Translations under genes and position numbers: made by a program | Shown here: piece after piece, positions 50,027 to 61,545 of the stretch | Numbering within the stretch: the first letter of the stretch is position 1 | Layout: the number at the start of each line of letters is the position of its first letter | The notes under the pieces: model-generated | What the model was told of the DNA's origin: nothing | Seen by the model: the letters and a program-made list of their open reading frames with translations, nothing else | The model's database searches: none | Source of the DNA: Paramecium sonneborni | Taxonomy: Eukaryota; Ciliophora; Oligohymenophorea; Peniculida; Parameciidae | Length of the DNA: 64,000 nt | Direction of reading: 5' to 3' | Assembly (NCBI GenBank): GCA_905182985.1 | Contig: CAJJDN010000037.1 | Span: 23,892 to 87,891, forward strand

Positions 50027-51579
50027 ATGAACAATATTGATTTTTTAATCAAACAATAGACTATTTACACATCGAAGTAAAAAGAATTTTTCAAAAAAAA
50101 AAAGCTCTAAGTTGAAATAGAAGATTTTGTATAATCTAAAGTATAAGTGGTAACTTCTCCAAATCAATCAACTAAATATATTCTATAAATGCAAGAAGCT
50201 GATATTAAATCAATCTCAAAGGCATTGTAAAATCAATACATGATTGAAATTTTGGAATTAAAAGAATGTAGATTAAAATCTGTGCCGGAAGAAATTTTTA
50301 GAATGTCAAAGTTAAGAATTTTAAAACTTGAAGGCAATTTTATAAAAGTAGCCCCAATTATAGATGTTGAAGTCTTATCTTTAAAGAATAATCTCTTATT
50401 GCATTATAAGTCAGGAAATAAAGTTAAAGTGTTGGATCTCTCTTAAAATAAATTACAAGAATTCAATCTTGGACATTAATTAGAAGAATTATATATTGTT
50501 GCAAATGAATTCACTATTTTACCCAAATTACCTGATAGTATAAAAAAATTAGAATTAGACTGGTTTAAATACACTGAACCACCTCTTGAGTAAATTTAAA
50601 CTTAACCAATAATTAATTTATTGACACACAGATCTCTAAATTGTATAGACTTTTTAAAAATGTTTAGCAAGAAAGAATTACAAAATAAAATTATCGAAGC
50701 ATCATTAGCACAAGATCTAGGAGTTTTAAGTAGTTTGGCAGCAATTATGAATATCAATGTTTAAGATGAAAACGGTGATACAGCTCTAAGTCTATCCTTA
50801 AAAACTGATAATTTATTTTCTGTTAGGCATCTTATAGAATTAGGAGCCTAAATAGAATTGGGTAGCTATCCACAAGGAAATATTCTCTCTTTTGTTTTAG
50901 AAAATAATATACCTACTATTATCAATTTAATTTATCCTAAATTAAATGCTTCAATATTTACTGAAGATATTTATGGAAATTCTCCATTGCATTATTTGAA
51001 TAAATGTGATTATGATGATATTAATGCAAAAATCATAATGAAAGCAAAATCCTTAAATATTTAAATGACCTTTAATATTTATGGCTAATCTCCTATACAT
51101 CTGGCCATATAAAAATGTAATTATTTCAATGAAATAAGCTAAGAATTGGTTGCTTTCTAATATGCTTAAACATTATAAGATAGATGCAGATGATTTATTT
51201 ATGATGGCAGCTAGATACGATAACTTGGGTGCAGTAATGTTGTTAATTAATAATAATTATCCTTTTGAGGGATTCTAAAAAATTAACATTTGTAGAAATC
51301 TCAAAATATACAGAGTATTAAAAAGCTATGAAAATTATATTATTAAAAAACACATATCTAAGCAAATTCCTTCTAAAAATAGTTTCAACTATGAAGTTAA
51401 ATTGATGCACAAGAAAGACAAACAAAGTAATAATTTAATTGAACAAAGAGAAGTTTTAGACGAATAAACATTTGATGAGAATTAATCTCAACCACAAAAG
51501 TCATAAAATTATATTAAATTATTGAGGTAATTTGTTTTATTTTAGACTCTTTTAAATTAATAATAAAAAAATTATATGA
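50027..51579 (+). CDS. LRR and ankyrin-repeat protein
   Basis: About 500 residues. N-terminal leucine-rich repeats at roughly 65-190 are visible: EILELKECRLKSVPEEIF, then MSKLRILKLEGNFIKV and VKVLDLSQNKLQEF. Ankyrin-like repeats follow at about 215-360: DENGDTALSLSLKTDNLFSV, DIYGNSPLHYLNKCDYD and NIYGQSPIHLAIQKC. The frame then jumps to LFMMAARYDNLGAVMLLI, which a 31-nt GTTGCT..TAAG intron starting at 51146 would join. A 19-nt GTAATT..TTAG near 51527-51545 gives the stop at 51577-51579; without it the frame runs on to about 51811. Both introns are slightly atypical, so the 3' end is uncertain. A protein-interaction role is implied by the repeats. No kinase, membrane or targeting signal is seen. 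Confidence 0.75.
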
Positions 51580-52265
51580 TCAAATAAATGATTTAAAGAA
51601 TATGTGAATTAAAAATTACTTAAATTGACTAAATAACGATTTTATCAGATATTTTATTAACTTTATATTTTATCAAAGAAAAACAATTCCTAAATGAAGT
51701 TTAAAAAAACTATTTTCATATCTTATCAGGCCATTAATACTTGTTTGAATATGTAAACCCCTTAAAAACGGATGATATATCTATTTAATATGAATAGTTG
51801 CAATATTGATTATCTTAATATGTATTATAACCATATTCAAAAAGTAAAGTTATTTTAAATTTAAACTCTCTTTAATTTTAAATAATTAATCTTTAATTGT
51901 GACCAACCTTGATATTAATGTTATTTTCATCAATAATATAACACATTTTTCTATATTTGTTGTTGTAAATAAAATTCGAATAGAATAATGCTGGTAAAAA
52001 AATCAAATTTTACCATATATATAAATTGTTCCTTGAATTTTTAATGAATTTGCCTATAAAAGAATTTTTCTCTTCTCTTAATATAATCTATGCTTCATAA
52101 TTGATGTAGAACTTGGAAATACTTTCTCTAAAATTTTTTGATCTTTTATCATCAAATGATAAGAAAATAAAAAAGAATATTTTACAAAATTATAAATTTA
52201 TATAAATTCATTTTTTTCTGTAATAAAGAAAAAAAGGTAAAAATAATGATTTAAAGCCAATTAAC
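51580..52265. other. Intergenic between convergent genes
   Basis: A+T-rich spacer between two converging genes. An unspliced version of the LRR-ankyrin frame could extend to about 51811, but its composition falls off after 51550. Confidence 0.5.
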
Positions 52266-53264
52266 TCAACAACTTTTCTAGAATATTAGATAAAGATTTA
52301 CTTAATTATTACTTAAACATAATTCTTAATCGTCATCAGATAAAGCAATCATTTATATTTTCCTTTTTTTCCTATTTGTGCTTTTTTGTATGTGATCTAA
52401 ACATTTTTATCTATTTTCAAAATTTTCATAAAAAAAATTAGAATTTTATGTTTGAACTGGTTCTAAAATTCCTTATTTTTATAAGCCTAAACCAGAGCCA
52501 CATTCAAACCCATATTTTTATAAAAATTTGAAACCTACTCCATATTAATGATCTTATATTTTCTTTTCTAATACTTCTTTTTGTTTTTTGGTTACAGTAG
52601 TTTCTTAAGAAAATTTTAACGATTATTATGAGATATTCATCACAAAATCTTTACTAGATTATAATGAGTCAACTTTCTCTATATTCTATTTTAGTATTCC
52701 TTTTAGAGTTTTGTCATGAATAACAATAACTTTGATAGATGTATTTGGAGATAACATAAATTATTCACTATCATCTTCATCTTCTTCATATTAATCTTCC
52801 TCTTCAATTAGTATTTATTATTTATGAATGGAAAATGGTTGATATAATAATTTTCTCTCATCACAACTCATATAATAATCAGAATCGAAATTGGTAATTA
52901 AATTAATTTTATTGTTTTCTAGATTGAAACGAACAGATTTTTTATTCTTTTCTAATTCTTCTAGTTCTACTCTAAGATTGTTATCAAATAATGTGATTTA
53001 TAACTTTTAGTTATACTAGAATTATGATTTAGATTGGGAAAAATTTTGAAATGCTTTTTGTTTTTTCAGATTTTTTTACTAGTTAATATATTCATCTTTG
53101 TTATTATGAATGAAATTGAATTCTGATTAGGATGTATAATTTGAATTTTTTTATTGATTGGATAAAGAAATATATAGATCATGATTATTTGAATCAAGAA
53201 GGTCAGTTTCAATACCTTATAATTTTTAGCTTAAGGATTCTTAATAGACAAAATTCTAGTTCAT
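52266..53264 (-). CDS. G-patch domain protein
   Basis: About 324 residues, ATG at 53264 to TGA at 52266-52268. A 24-nt GTAAAT..CTAG segment just before the stop is probably an intron; it is a multiple of three, so its status does not change the stop. The first 200 residues are low complexity, rich in Asn, Gln and Ser, with acidic runs (IEEEDQYEEDEDDSE). At about residues 250-285 lies a G-patch: GVGFKFLQKYGFECGSGLGL, then QKQGILEPVQ, matching the GfxLLxkxGWxxGxGLGxxxqGIxePI pattern including the conserved Gly residues. A basic stretch RKKRKI follows and could be a nuclear signal. G-patch proteins activate DEAH helicases or bind RNA, so a role in RNA processing is likely. Confidence 0.8.
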
Positions 53265-53337
53265 AAATGTCTTATAATAATTTTATATGATGAATATTTA
53301 TGATTATAATTATGAAATATAATTAATTAAAAACGCA

Positions 53338-53499
53338 ATGAGTCTTTCAATTAATGAATTTATTGTGATAGCAGTGTTACTTTCTTTATTTGGAGGAGCA
53401 GGTTTCTATTTAATTTGGGCAAACAAATAGATGTATAAAAAGAAACTTAATGATTTAATGGATAAGTAGAAAAAGAATAAAGAGAAAATGGGATTTTGA
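53338..53499 (+). CDS. Single-pass membrane microprotein (53 residues)
   Basis: A small complete frame: MSLSINEFIVIAVLLSLFGG, ending the membrane helix with AGFYLIWANKQMY, followed by a strongly basic tail (KKKLNDLMDKQKKNKEK), stop at 53497-53499. It sits alone between the divergent start of the G-patch gene (74 bp away) and the convergent stop of the PH/NlpC gene (43 bp). One well-formed N-terminal helix plus a Lys-rich, coiled tail is unlikely from random A+T-rich DNA. No family is recognised. Confidence 0.6.
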
Positions 53500-53541
53500 T
53501 TGATAAATAGTTATTGTGTAAAAATGAATAAAATAAATAAA

Positions 53542-54844
53542 TCACATACAAAAATCAATTAAAAATTCATCGCTAAGTGATGCTTATTCGAGTTATAGTT
53601 TAGTATTTTTTTAAGAAAATGAGCCTGGCCAATATTATGTGGAAGAGATTAAATTTGGTAAATAACCAAGACTTTTATAACATTTAGCTACTAATTCAGA
53701 ACAAAAGTAGGTTCTATTTTTATATTCCTCATTTTTTGGATGTTCTTTATTAAAAATAACAGATTTTTGAGTTAATAATTTTGATGGTGTACATGAATAC
53801 TTTTTTCCTAAGTTTTCATTAACAAAATCTGAGAGTTAGACTTTAAAATCAAAAGATCTATTAGTTTATAATTTTCTATAAACAATTCTAATAAATAGAG
53901 ATTAAATAATTATACTTTTCATACATAGAATACCATTTTCTGATATTAAAAGTACTCCATCTACATAATGCAACACCACTAGATGGCAAGGCTTCGAATA
54001 TAAATAATTCATTTTCAATTTTAAGAAGTAAGCCTACATGATCAAAGTCATCTTGAGTAAATGCTCTTTGTAAATAACAATTAAAATCTTTTCCTCTAAA
54101 TAAGATGATATCACCATCATTTCCTTCCTCTTCTAGTTATTAAGCTGAAATTCTTTCATGCTTCAAATAGTTGGAACATAAGATACCCTCCAATATCTTT
54201 AATACTTGCATAAAGATGTTAATGAATTGAGAAAACCAAGTGAATCATGTAAATGTAATTTTATTATATTAAACCATTTTTTTGTTTCATCATTTTAATA
54301 ACCTTTAAATTAGAAGACTTTTTCAATATTCCCAACAGGTTTGATTCTAAATAAATTAAATTTAAGATTATTACATGAATTCAATTATAGTTCCATATTT
54401 ATCTTAGATTTCAATAAGTTAATATGATTAAACATCAAAATTAAGGACACCTTCTAATTGTTATTGTTCTTTTGAGTAATACCTAAAAACACGATTAATT
54501 ATTGAACATTATCTCTCCTAATAACCTTAAACCCAGTGAGGACTTTTTTTAAGTAAAACACCAAAACATGGTTCAATTCTATTCCTAACTATTGTTGTTA
54601 AACTAGTATTATAAATTTCATCATTATTATTATCAGATGTTTAAACAGGATAGAGTATTAAAGAAACATGTGAATTATTATTTTCATCAGAAACTTTTTA
54701 GTTTTAATTTTGTGTAATTGAAATTGATTATCTGTATTCTTTTTCATGGTAACTATTCATAATCGCTTGTTAGAATAGCTTTTCGTTACAATTTATATTA
54801 TTTTTTGATTGCTATTGAGTTTCATGACCAGTAATTGAATCCAT
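53542..54844 (-). CDS. PH domain plus permuted NlpC/P60 (YiiX-type) protein
   Basis: 404 residues in four exons; introns of 28, 32 and 28 nt at 54347-54374, 54205-54236 and 53888-53915. Residues about 85-195 form a PH-like domain: FGVLLKKSPHWVQGYQERQC, then RVFRYYSKEQ, ending ETKKWFNIIKLHLHDS, with the Trp expected in the last PH helix. The second half is a permuted papain-like amidase/peptidase of the YiiX/C92 type. GDIILFRG is the entry strand, FDHVGLLLKIENELFIFEA carries the catalytic His, and TYFCSELVAKCYKSLGYL carries the Cys in the FCSELV motif. Both key residues are present, so it should be active on an amide or thioester bond, possibly a lipid-linked one; the substrate is unknown. PH plus permuted NlpC suggests recruitment to phosphoinositide membranes. 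The 32-nt intron starts GTTT rather than GTA. Confidence 0.8.
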
Positions 54845-54878
54845 AAATAATATAATATTAAATGTTTTTTTGTTAATC

Positions 54879-56090
54879 TCAATTTAATTAGAGTCTTTCT
54901 CTAAGATATTCTTTAAGAGTAACAATCTTGTCTTAAATGTGATCTGAAATTCTGGATATCAAATCTTGTAATTGAACTCTTGATTGTGTTTCCATCTAAT
55001 AGATGTCTTATTATTGTCTGCACCATTAATCTTATCCTTCTAAGTTTGACTATTAAATTATAATCCGATTAAAATACTTAATTTCTCTCAACTTCAGCAG
55101 CATGATATTCTACTTTGCCTTATGATTCTTCGATGATACTCTAATAATTTAAGATTGCCTATTCAAGGTTCTACCTTTAATCAGACCTTTTATTTATTTA
55201 ATAAAATTAAATACAAAGTGTTTCTTTCATTAGTTAAATCAGACAAGAATTATTACCAATTCAAACTTTATTGTTTTTCAATGTCTTCATCACTTGATTT
55301 ACTTTCAACAATTTGAACTCTTAAATTGGATAATAATTATAAGACTTTCTTTGCTGTATCAGAATCGGATTTAGCTGACAATTAAGTCATCATAGTTAAA
55401 ATTGGTTAGAAAAGTAATCCACTTGATGTTGATTAACTAATATAAGATTATTTAAATTACTTCTATAATCTGGATAATACTTTATTAAATCTTCCTTTAA
55501 CTTAAATAAATGAAGATCCTCCTGAAAGATGTTCAATCAATGCATAAGCTTCATCAATAGCAGCAATAGCTTCTGTGTGATCCTTAATTTTAGATTAAAA
55601 TTCAGCGTATTGTAAGTCTCTTTCACTTTATCCTGCATTTGTTTTCTTTGAATTCTCTTCAATTTCAACAGACACCTCTGCAATTTTATTTAGGGATCTT
55701 TATAAATTATTTGTGTTCTCATCAACAATTTTTGTATGAGCTTTCAATTAACTTTGATGATATGCTAAATTAGTAGAAAAATCATGGAGTAATCTGTTGC
55801 ATGAAGCTTATGTATTTTAGATATAAAGATCTGAGTCTTTTTGTTCTTGTTCTAACATGAATCTAACTATAACATTTTTTATACCTAATATTATTGATAT
55901 AACTTTAAATTTCATGTACAGGTGAACCTGTGGCCAAACTGATTTAGATGGCATTCAAGAAAGTTTTTCCCATATGATTGTCATCTATTTCTGCAAGCAC
56001 AACTTTTGGATCTGTAACCATTTTACTTAAAGCCTAAATCATTATAGACTATAATACCAAGCTAATCAAAAGCACTAGCACTATTCTCAT
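54879..56090 (-). CDS. Trichocyst matrix protein (TMP) precursor
   Basis: 377 residues in four exons. Introns of 22, 28 and 28 nt at 55863-55884, 55159-55186 and 55050-55077 rescue the frame. It begins with a signal peptide (MRIVLVLLISLVLQSIMIQA) and continues as an acidic, Gln/Ser-rich, alpha-helical protein: KDSDLYIQNTQASCNRLLHD, then IKDHTEAIAAIDEAYALIEHL, SSFIQVKGRFNKVLS, and the C-terminal LQDLISRISDHIQDKIVTL. Signal peptide, length, heptad-like helices and the AIAAIDEAYALIEHL block followed by a SFIQV turn are those of the Paramecium TMP family. TMPs are proteolytically matured and crystallise inside trichocysts, the defensive extrusomes. The start is 34 bp upstream of nothing else coding; the stop lies 34 bp from the neighbouring start at 54844. 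Part of a large multigene family, so the subfamily is not assigned. Confidence 0.88.
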
Positions 56091-56219
56091 TTTTATATAA
56101 TTAATTAAAAACGAATTATGTTAATACTCAAATTTTATGATATAACTTTAATTCTAATACATCAAGATAATCATAATTAATCATTCCAACTAATAGTTCA
56201 ATATCAAAGGAGACTATAC

Positions 56220-57029
56220 ATGTAAATGGTCTAAAGGGTAGATGTATGTATCATTTCTAAATTAATTATAGCTTTTAATGGAGAAGAAATAATCTTAGAT
56301 TATCCATTTAAATTGTGTGAAATGTATTATATTTCATCTCTTTCAAATCAAGAACTTTAATATTAAATTGAAAACTTTTCTTATATGAAATAAATCAAAT
56401 ATATTAATTAATTAATTAATAAATATCTGAATTATATAAAAAAGAACATTTAACTAATTTTTGTTTTAATCAATTCAAGAACATACATTTCTGGGTATTT
56501 TTAACAACAAAAGGGACTCTAATGTTGCAAAGAAGCACATCTGAAACAATTAAAATAAATTTGTTTTTATAAATATCATTTCTTCTAAACTAACTTGTTT
56601 AAGAAATTATTGTGTTTGTACAATTATTTCACCTAAGAAAATTTAGGTAACAATAAATTTTTAGATCAATTTTAAATTGCTGCATTAATTCTATAATATC
56701 TTTTTGTTATGAAAGAATCAAATTAAAAAAGTTATTCTTTTATACAATAATTCAAGCTTAAATCAAAAATTTTTAATACGATTAGAGAAATAGTACAAAA
56801 AGCAAACTAAATTAAAATCATATTCAGTTTTTCAAATGATGATTATTCTGATTTAATTACAGAAATTTCATTCAAAAAATTTGGCAGAGCATTATAAAAT
56901 TCTTTTGAAATAACTCCTTTAGAAATATTTAGTGGATCAGAATTGCATTTAAATTACAACTTAATTTGTTTTAAACTAATTATTAGTGAGAATTTTATTG
57001 ATCTTTTGAGGTATGATTAAGTTTATTGA
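56220..57029 (+). CDS. Candidate uncharacterised protein
   Basis: Open intronless frame of 269 codons from ATG 56220 to TGA 57027-57029. It has blocks of normal composition: SKLIIAFNGEEIILDYPFKL, then CEMYYISSLSNQELQYQIEN, ENLGNNKFLDQFQIAALI, and FSFSNDDYSDLITEISFKKF. The opening looks like a small strand-turn-strand domain followed by helices, a pattern also found in SKP1/BTB-like folds, but the match is too weak to name. A short continuation in frame after the stop (EYEIYYVY) hints that the true 3' end may lie further on. Length alone is not proof with this code, hence the moderate confidence. Confidence 0.42.
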
Positions 57030-57364
57030 GAGTATGAAATTTATTATGTTTATATTTAAAATGAATCAAATTAAATGAAAAATTGAGGAGATATAATTTT
57101 AATTTATTAAATCTAATATCAATAATAATAGATTTAAATACTAATTAAAGAATTAATTGGATTAAATTTGATGAAAGTTTGTGGTTTTTAAATAATCTTT
57201 TAAAAGTAGTTAGAAATTTCTAATGACAAAAAATGATTGGATATAAACAGTTGAAGAAGATTAATTGGATGTTGTAATTTAAAAATAGAAGAAGTTTATG
57301 TAAGGAGTATTTATAATTAAGAATAATTAAATAATTTTGAAATTTGGTTACAAATAAAAATAAT
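57030..57364. other. Intergenic, possible 3' remnant
   Basis: About 335 bp between the candidate gene and the exchanger stop. A plus-strand piece (WIKFDESLWFLNNLLKVVRN) looks coding-like but is closed by TGA and not joined by a clear intron. Confidence 0.35.
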
Positions 57365-59165
57365 TCAAATTTGTTATGTTAATTCTTACATTTTAACAAT
57401 TAATGGAGATGAAGGTTTTTCTTCAATGTTTGGTAAAGATATAAAATCTTCATTTCTTTATTTGACTGATTCATCTTCACTAGCTTCACTGAAAGCTTTT
57501 TCATAAATTTCTTATAAGGTTTCATTTTTAATTTATTTTTTTTCTTGTGTGATTTTTTCTTTACGATTTTTATAATCATAAATAAACCACCTTTTGAAAT
57601 ATTCTTCATCCATATATTTAATAATTTTTTAAGCTTCACTTAACTCCTTCTTTTTAGGAGAATCAGTAAGTACTGAGGCTGGAATTTCACTAATAGATTT
57701 ACGTTCCTCCTCTTCTGATTATCTTTTAATTTATATATTAATAAAAAAAGGCATGGTTGTGCCAAAAATAATTGTAGTAATAACTACTATATAGAGTACA
57801 CAACTTTAAAGTATATTAATTTAGTTAATTTATATACCATCTGTTGGGGAAGCAGAGAGAGTTTCAATTAGAGCAAAAGCAACACTTCCCCTAACCATTC
57901 CAGCAAAACAACAGATACTCATTTCATATTTAGTTAATTTCCATACTTAGGGACCTTATATACTAAAAATAGAAAAAATATGTTACGCTATAGATATCCA
58001 ATACACAATATATATACTTAAGTATCTAGCAAGCATAACAACACCCAATTATAAAAGAGTGAAAACCCATGAGACTTCAACATAATAAAGATCTTAAGTA
58101 AGTGGACTGTAATAAGTAGTTTGATTCCACATAGCAAATCCCAAAAAAACATAAAGAAATGCTTCTGCACCCAATGACAAAGATTCAAATGTAACTCTTG
58201 TTGTGACTCTACCTAATTGACTGATATTATATCCTTAATAATGACTCATCATAATTCCTATCATCAATAAACTTATGACTCCACTTAAATTAAGCATCTC
58301 ACATATTGAATAACCAATATAAGCCATTAAGAATGCAAATACTGTTTCAGTAGTTGTAGAATTAGTTAAAAATCGGCATTTCTTAAAACACCAAGTAGAA
58401 AACAATCCTACAAAGAGACCAATCAATAAAGAAATTATACAGTTTTCTAAAAATCTACCAATGAATTCAAAAGGTGTGTACCATTCAAAGGATTTTTCAC
58501 TTTATTATAATATTGTCACTGCTTAAAATATTATAATAGAAACAGCATCATTAACCATTCCTTCTCCAAAAACAACACTAAATAATTTAGGATATTTTTG
58601 AGATGGAATTAAATTTAGAGCAGCTACAGAATCTGTTGCACATATTGTTGCACTATATTTGATCATCTCATCATAACTCAATGAAATATGTGAATCTAAA
58701 TTTGTACCCAATCTGACCAATTCTATATTAATATTCTAATATTATTACTCCAAGAATTAAATGCAATTGTAAGTGACAATGTGATTATGAAATTTATTAA
58801 TGTACTTAGAAATCCAAAAGAAACAATATATTTAAAATTCTTTAGGAATTACTTCTTTTTCAAATTGTACCCTCCTGAAAATATTATTAATGGTAAAAGC
58901 AAGTAAAAAAATATTGTCGCATTCAATGAAAACTAAATAATTAGACTCTTTCATACAAATTATGCATATGCATTCTCATCCATCCATTTTAATAACAGAC
59001 CTACAATCATTCCTATTATTATTCCAAAACTTGTTTCATGGATTAAATGAAACTAAGAAATTACTATTTTATGAATACATGAATTGATTTAAAGTATTCT
59101 CCTACCACTATGTAAATTACAATAACAATCATTAATGCAAATGGGACTGCTCCATAATCTGACAT
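57365..59165 (-). CDS. Na+/H+ exchanger (CPA1/NHE family)
   Basis: 566 residues in five exons. Introns of 26, 24, 26 and 24 nt are at 59053-59078, 58933-58956, 58723-58748 and 57963-57986. The protein has about ten hydrophobic segments and the NHE core. Substrate-site and gate motifs are ATIFFYLLLPLIIFSGGYNL, then the ion-binding segment SATICATDSVAALNLIP (NHE-type ATDxVA) and VVFGEGMVNDAVSIIIF (the GExxxND motif). Also seen are GVISLLMIGIMMSHY and late CCFAGMVRGSVAFALIET (an R-G-x-x-x-F-A-L motif). The C-terminal 120 residues are charged and cytoplasmic (SEEEERKSISEIP, then KKEYFxRWF-like acidic and basic blocks). It should exchange Na+ for H+ across plasma, vacuolar or secretory membranes; which one is not evident. 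The start gives a short first helix in the right position. Confidence 0.92.
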
Positions 59166-59457
59166 TATTAAATTATTTTTATATTTTATCAAATACTCTT
59201 AAATTTTTAATCATTCTCTACTCCATTTTATTATCCTAACATATCATTATTATGATTTAATCATTCTTTGAAATTCCTTTTTAATTATTATTTAATTAAT
59301 GCTCATCTAAAATCATTCTAATAAGGATTGGAGAATTCTTAAGATTATGAAATTTGTAAAATAATTAAGTAAATCTTATCTATTTTTTAATCGACAATTA
59401 ATTTTATCAAATTGTTAATTTATTCTTAATATTTGTTTTAAAATAAATTAAAACAAA

Positions 59458-61536
59458 ATGAAAATGGCTGATATATTAGACTGCTTCCTTTCTGAAAAAA
59501 ATTATAAAATGGCTAAACATTTGAAAAACAAAATTTAAGAGAATGATAGGTATTGATTTATTTAATTAAATTAGAGAAACAATCCATTTAGCAGTTTAAG
59601 CTGTTTGTGAAATTTTAACTAACAAAATCTCCTAACCCATATAAAAAGTATTGTCAATTAGAGTAAAAAAAACTCGAGTATTCAGTTAGTTAAAGAAATG
59701 ATGGATTACCATATGTAGTTAGTAATTACTAAAGTCTCGATTCATATAATTCCAATCTTCCATTAAATATTGTAAGAGTATTAATAGAAACGAATTAATG
59801 CGAAGCAATACTTCTCAAATTAACCAGGTACTAATAAATATCATCTAATAAAGATGAGCAACTAATGGTTCTTGGAAATACCTTTATAAGGCTTGTAAGT
59901 GAATGTGTATATGTTTGGAATATTTGGCATCCACATTTCGAAGGACAATAATCTTCATTTTAAAGAGTGTATATATATATAAATTCATAACACAAAAGAT
60001 ATAATCAATTGATTGAAATAGGATTTGAATTTCCTAAACTTTTTTACTTTAATTAATAAAAAGTCAAAGAATACTATAAATAGTCTAAAGATACTAATTT
60101 AACTTAAGTATCTCCTAATGAAAAGGATTATGATAATCAATCTGATTTTTATTGTATTAAATAAAGATTAGATAGAAATGAATTTGGATTAGGAGATTTG
60201 TAGATTATTAGAAATTCAGTAATTTGTATTCTTTTTAAAATATTGTTAAGCACTTCAAAATTGTAATCTTAATTTAAGTTAATAAAAGTTTTTAAAGAAT
60301 TTTGAAATAGCTTACTAAGAATATGAAATAACTAAAAGATATGATGAATTCATAATTACCATATAATCTATGTAATTTAAAATTCTATTAAAGTTGTTTA
60401 GAATTTGATGATGAAATGGAAGACAAGTCAGCTATCTTTGAAACCTTTTAAATGAGATGTCAATCTAATATAAGTAATTTTTGTCCATCAAAACATAAAG
60501 TGGGAGGATATTCTACTGACAAAATTAGTTAATTTTATTCAAATAATACATTGATAGTATGAATCTGATGTGAATATAGTCTAAGAACTCCTCTCCAAAT
60601 CAAAAGCAAGAATAATTAGAATGTCTAAATGAGAAAAACAGAAGGATAGAATAGTTATTAATTGAAAATTCAATTTTTGCTAAGCAGATTCAATTCTTTT
60701 AAGAATAAATCAATAATCTCAAACAAAATCTTGAATAGATAAATGGATGATAAATAATAGTTCCTAAAGGTTATAATTATTTGATATATTATTTTATATG
60801 ATTTTATTAACTAATGAGCATCTACATGAATAAAACAAAAAGCTTACTGAAGAAAATTAAAAATTAGAATTAATTGTTTGTAGTCTCAAAAGGCAAATAA
60901 CAAATTTAACAATCTTAATTGATAAATCAAAAAAACTTCAAGAACAGGTGAATCTTCTGAATTAAGAGTTAAGTAATCTAAAAAGAGACAATGTCTATTT
61001 GTAAGAAAAGATACTGACCTTATAATCATTGCAAAATGAAAAGAATATACGCAAAAGAGAAGAAGAACAGTATTTAGAAATTGAAAAAGTAAAATAATAT
61101 TATGAAAATGAATTAAATATTTTGAAGTTAGAAAATTAAAAACTGCATCGTATGATTAATGAATCAAATGATAAGTCTGTATATGTACTTGAGAAGTCAG
61201 CATCAAAATTGGTTGAAATTGGAAATAAAATTGATAAAAAATTGGGGGAGTAAAACCATCGAAGAATTTCAAGCAATCCAAACTTACTATCACCAAAAGG
61301 GATGACAAAAGAGATTTATAAAAATTTGATATAGAAACTAACAAATCAGACAGATGAGAAATCTATCTTATCTTCTATGTATTTTTATTAATATTTTAAT
61401 TAATAGATCTTAGCCAAAGCTCTAGGATTCTGGTCTTTTTACAAAGTCCTAGCCAAAAGTAATTCCTACCCTTGGTATTAAGAGCAATCAATCAGAATAA
61501 TTATTACCAAACCTTGTAAACGTTATCAAAAAATGA
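59458..61536 (+). CDS. Coiled-coil protein with helical N-terminal domain
   Basis: About 645 residues. Introns of 25, 23, 20, 23, 23 and 28 nt are at 59550-59574, 59663-59685, 59715-59734, 60288-60310, 60557-60579 and 61379-61406. The first 250 residues are alpha-helical and resemble an armadillo/VHS-like stack: MADILDCFLSEKNYKMAKHL, ETIHLAVQAVCEILTN, QLMVLGNTFIRLVSECVYVW, then NIWHPHFEGQQSSF. From about residue 400 it is a long coiled coil (NEHLHEQNKKLTEENQKLEL and similar heptads), ending in a basic Ser-rich tail with SILSSISQPKLQD. One junction near 60740-60830 is unresolved: the frame changes and no standard intron fits, so the total is two nucleotides out of phase. The family is not certain. 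A trafficking or cytoskeletal adaptor is possible. The stop is 9 bp before the next start. Confidence 0.7.
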
Positions 61537-61545
61537 TTATAATTA

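Noticed and set aside
57400..57639. Lys-rich minus-strand ORF
   Set aside because: It lies in a different frame over the C-terminal tail of the Na+/H+ exchanger, whose own frame is continuous there.
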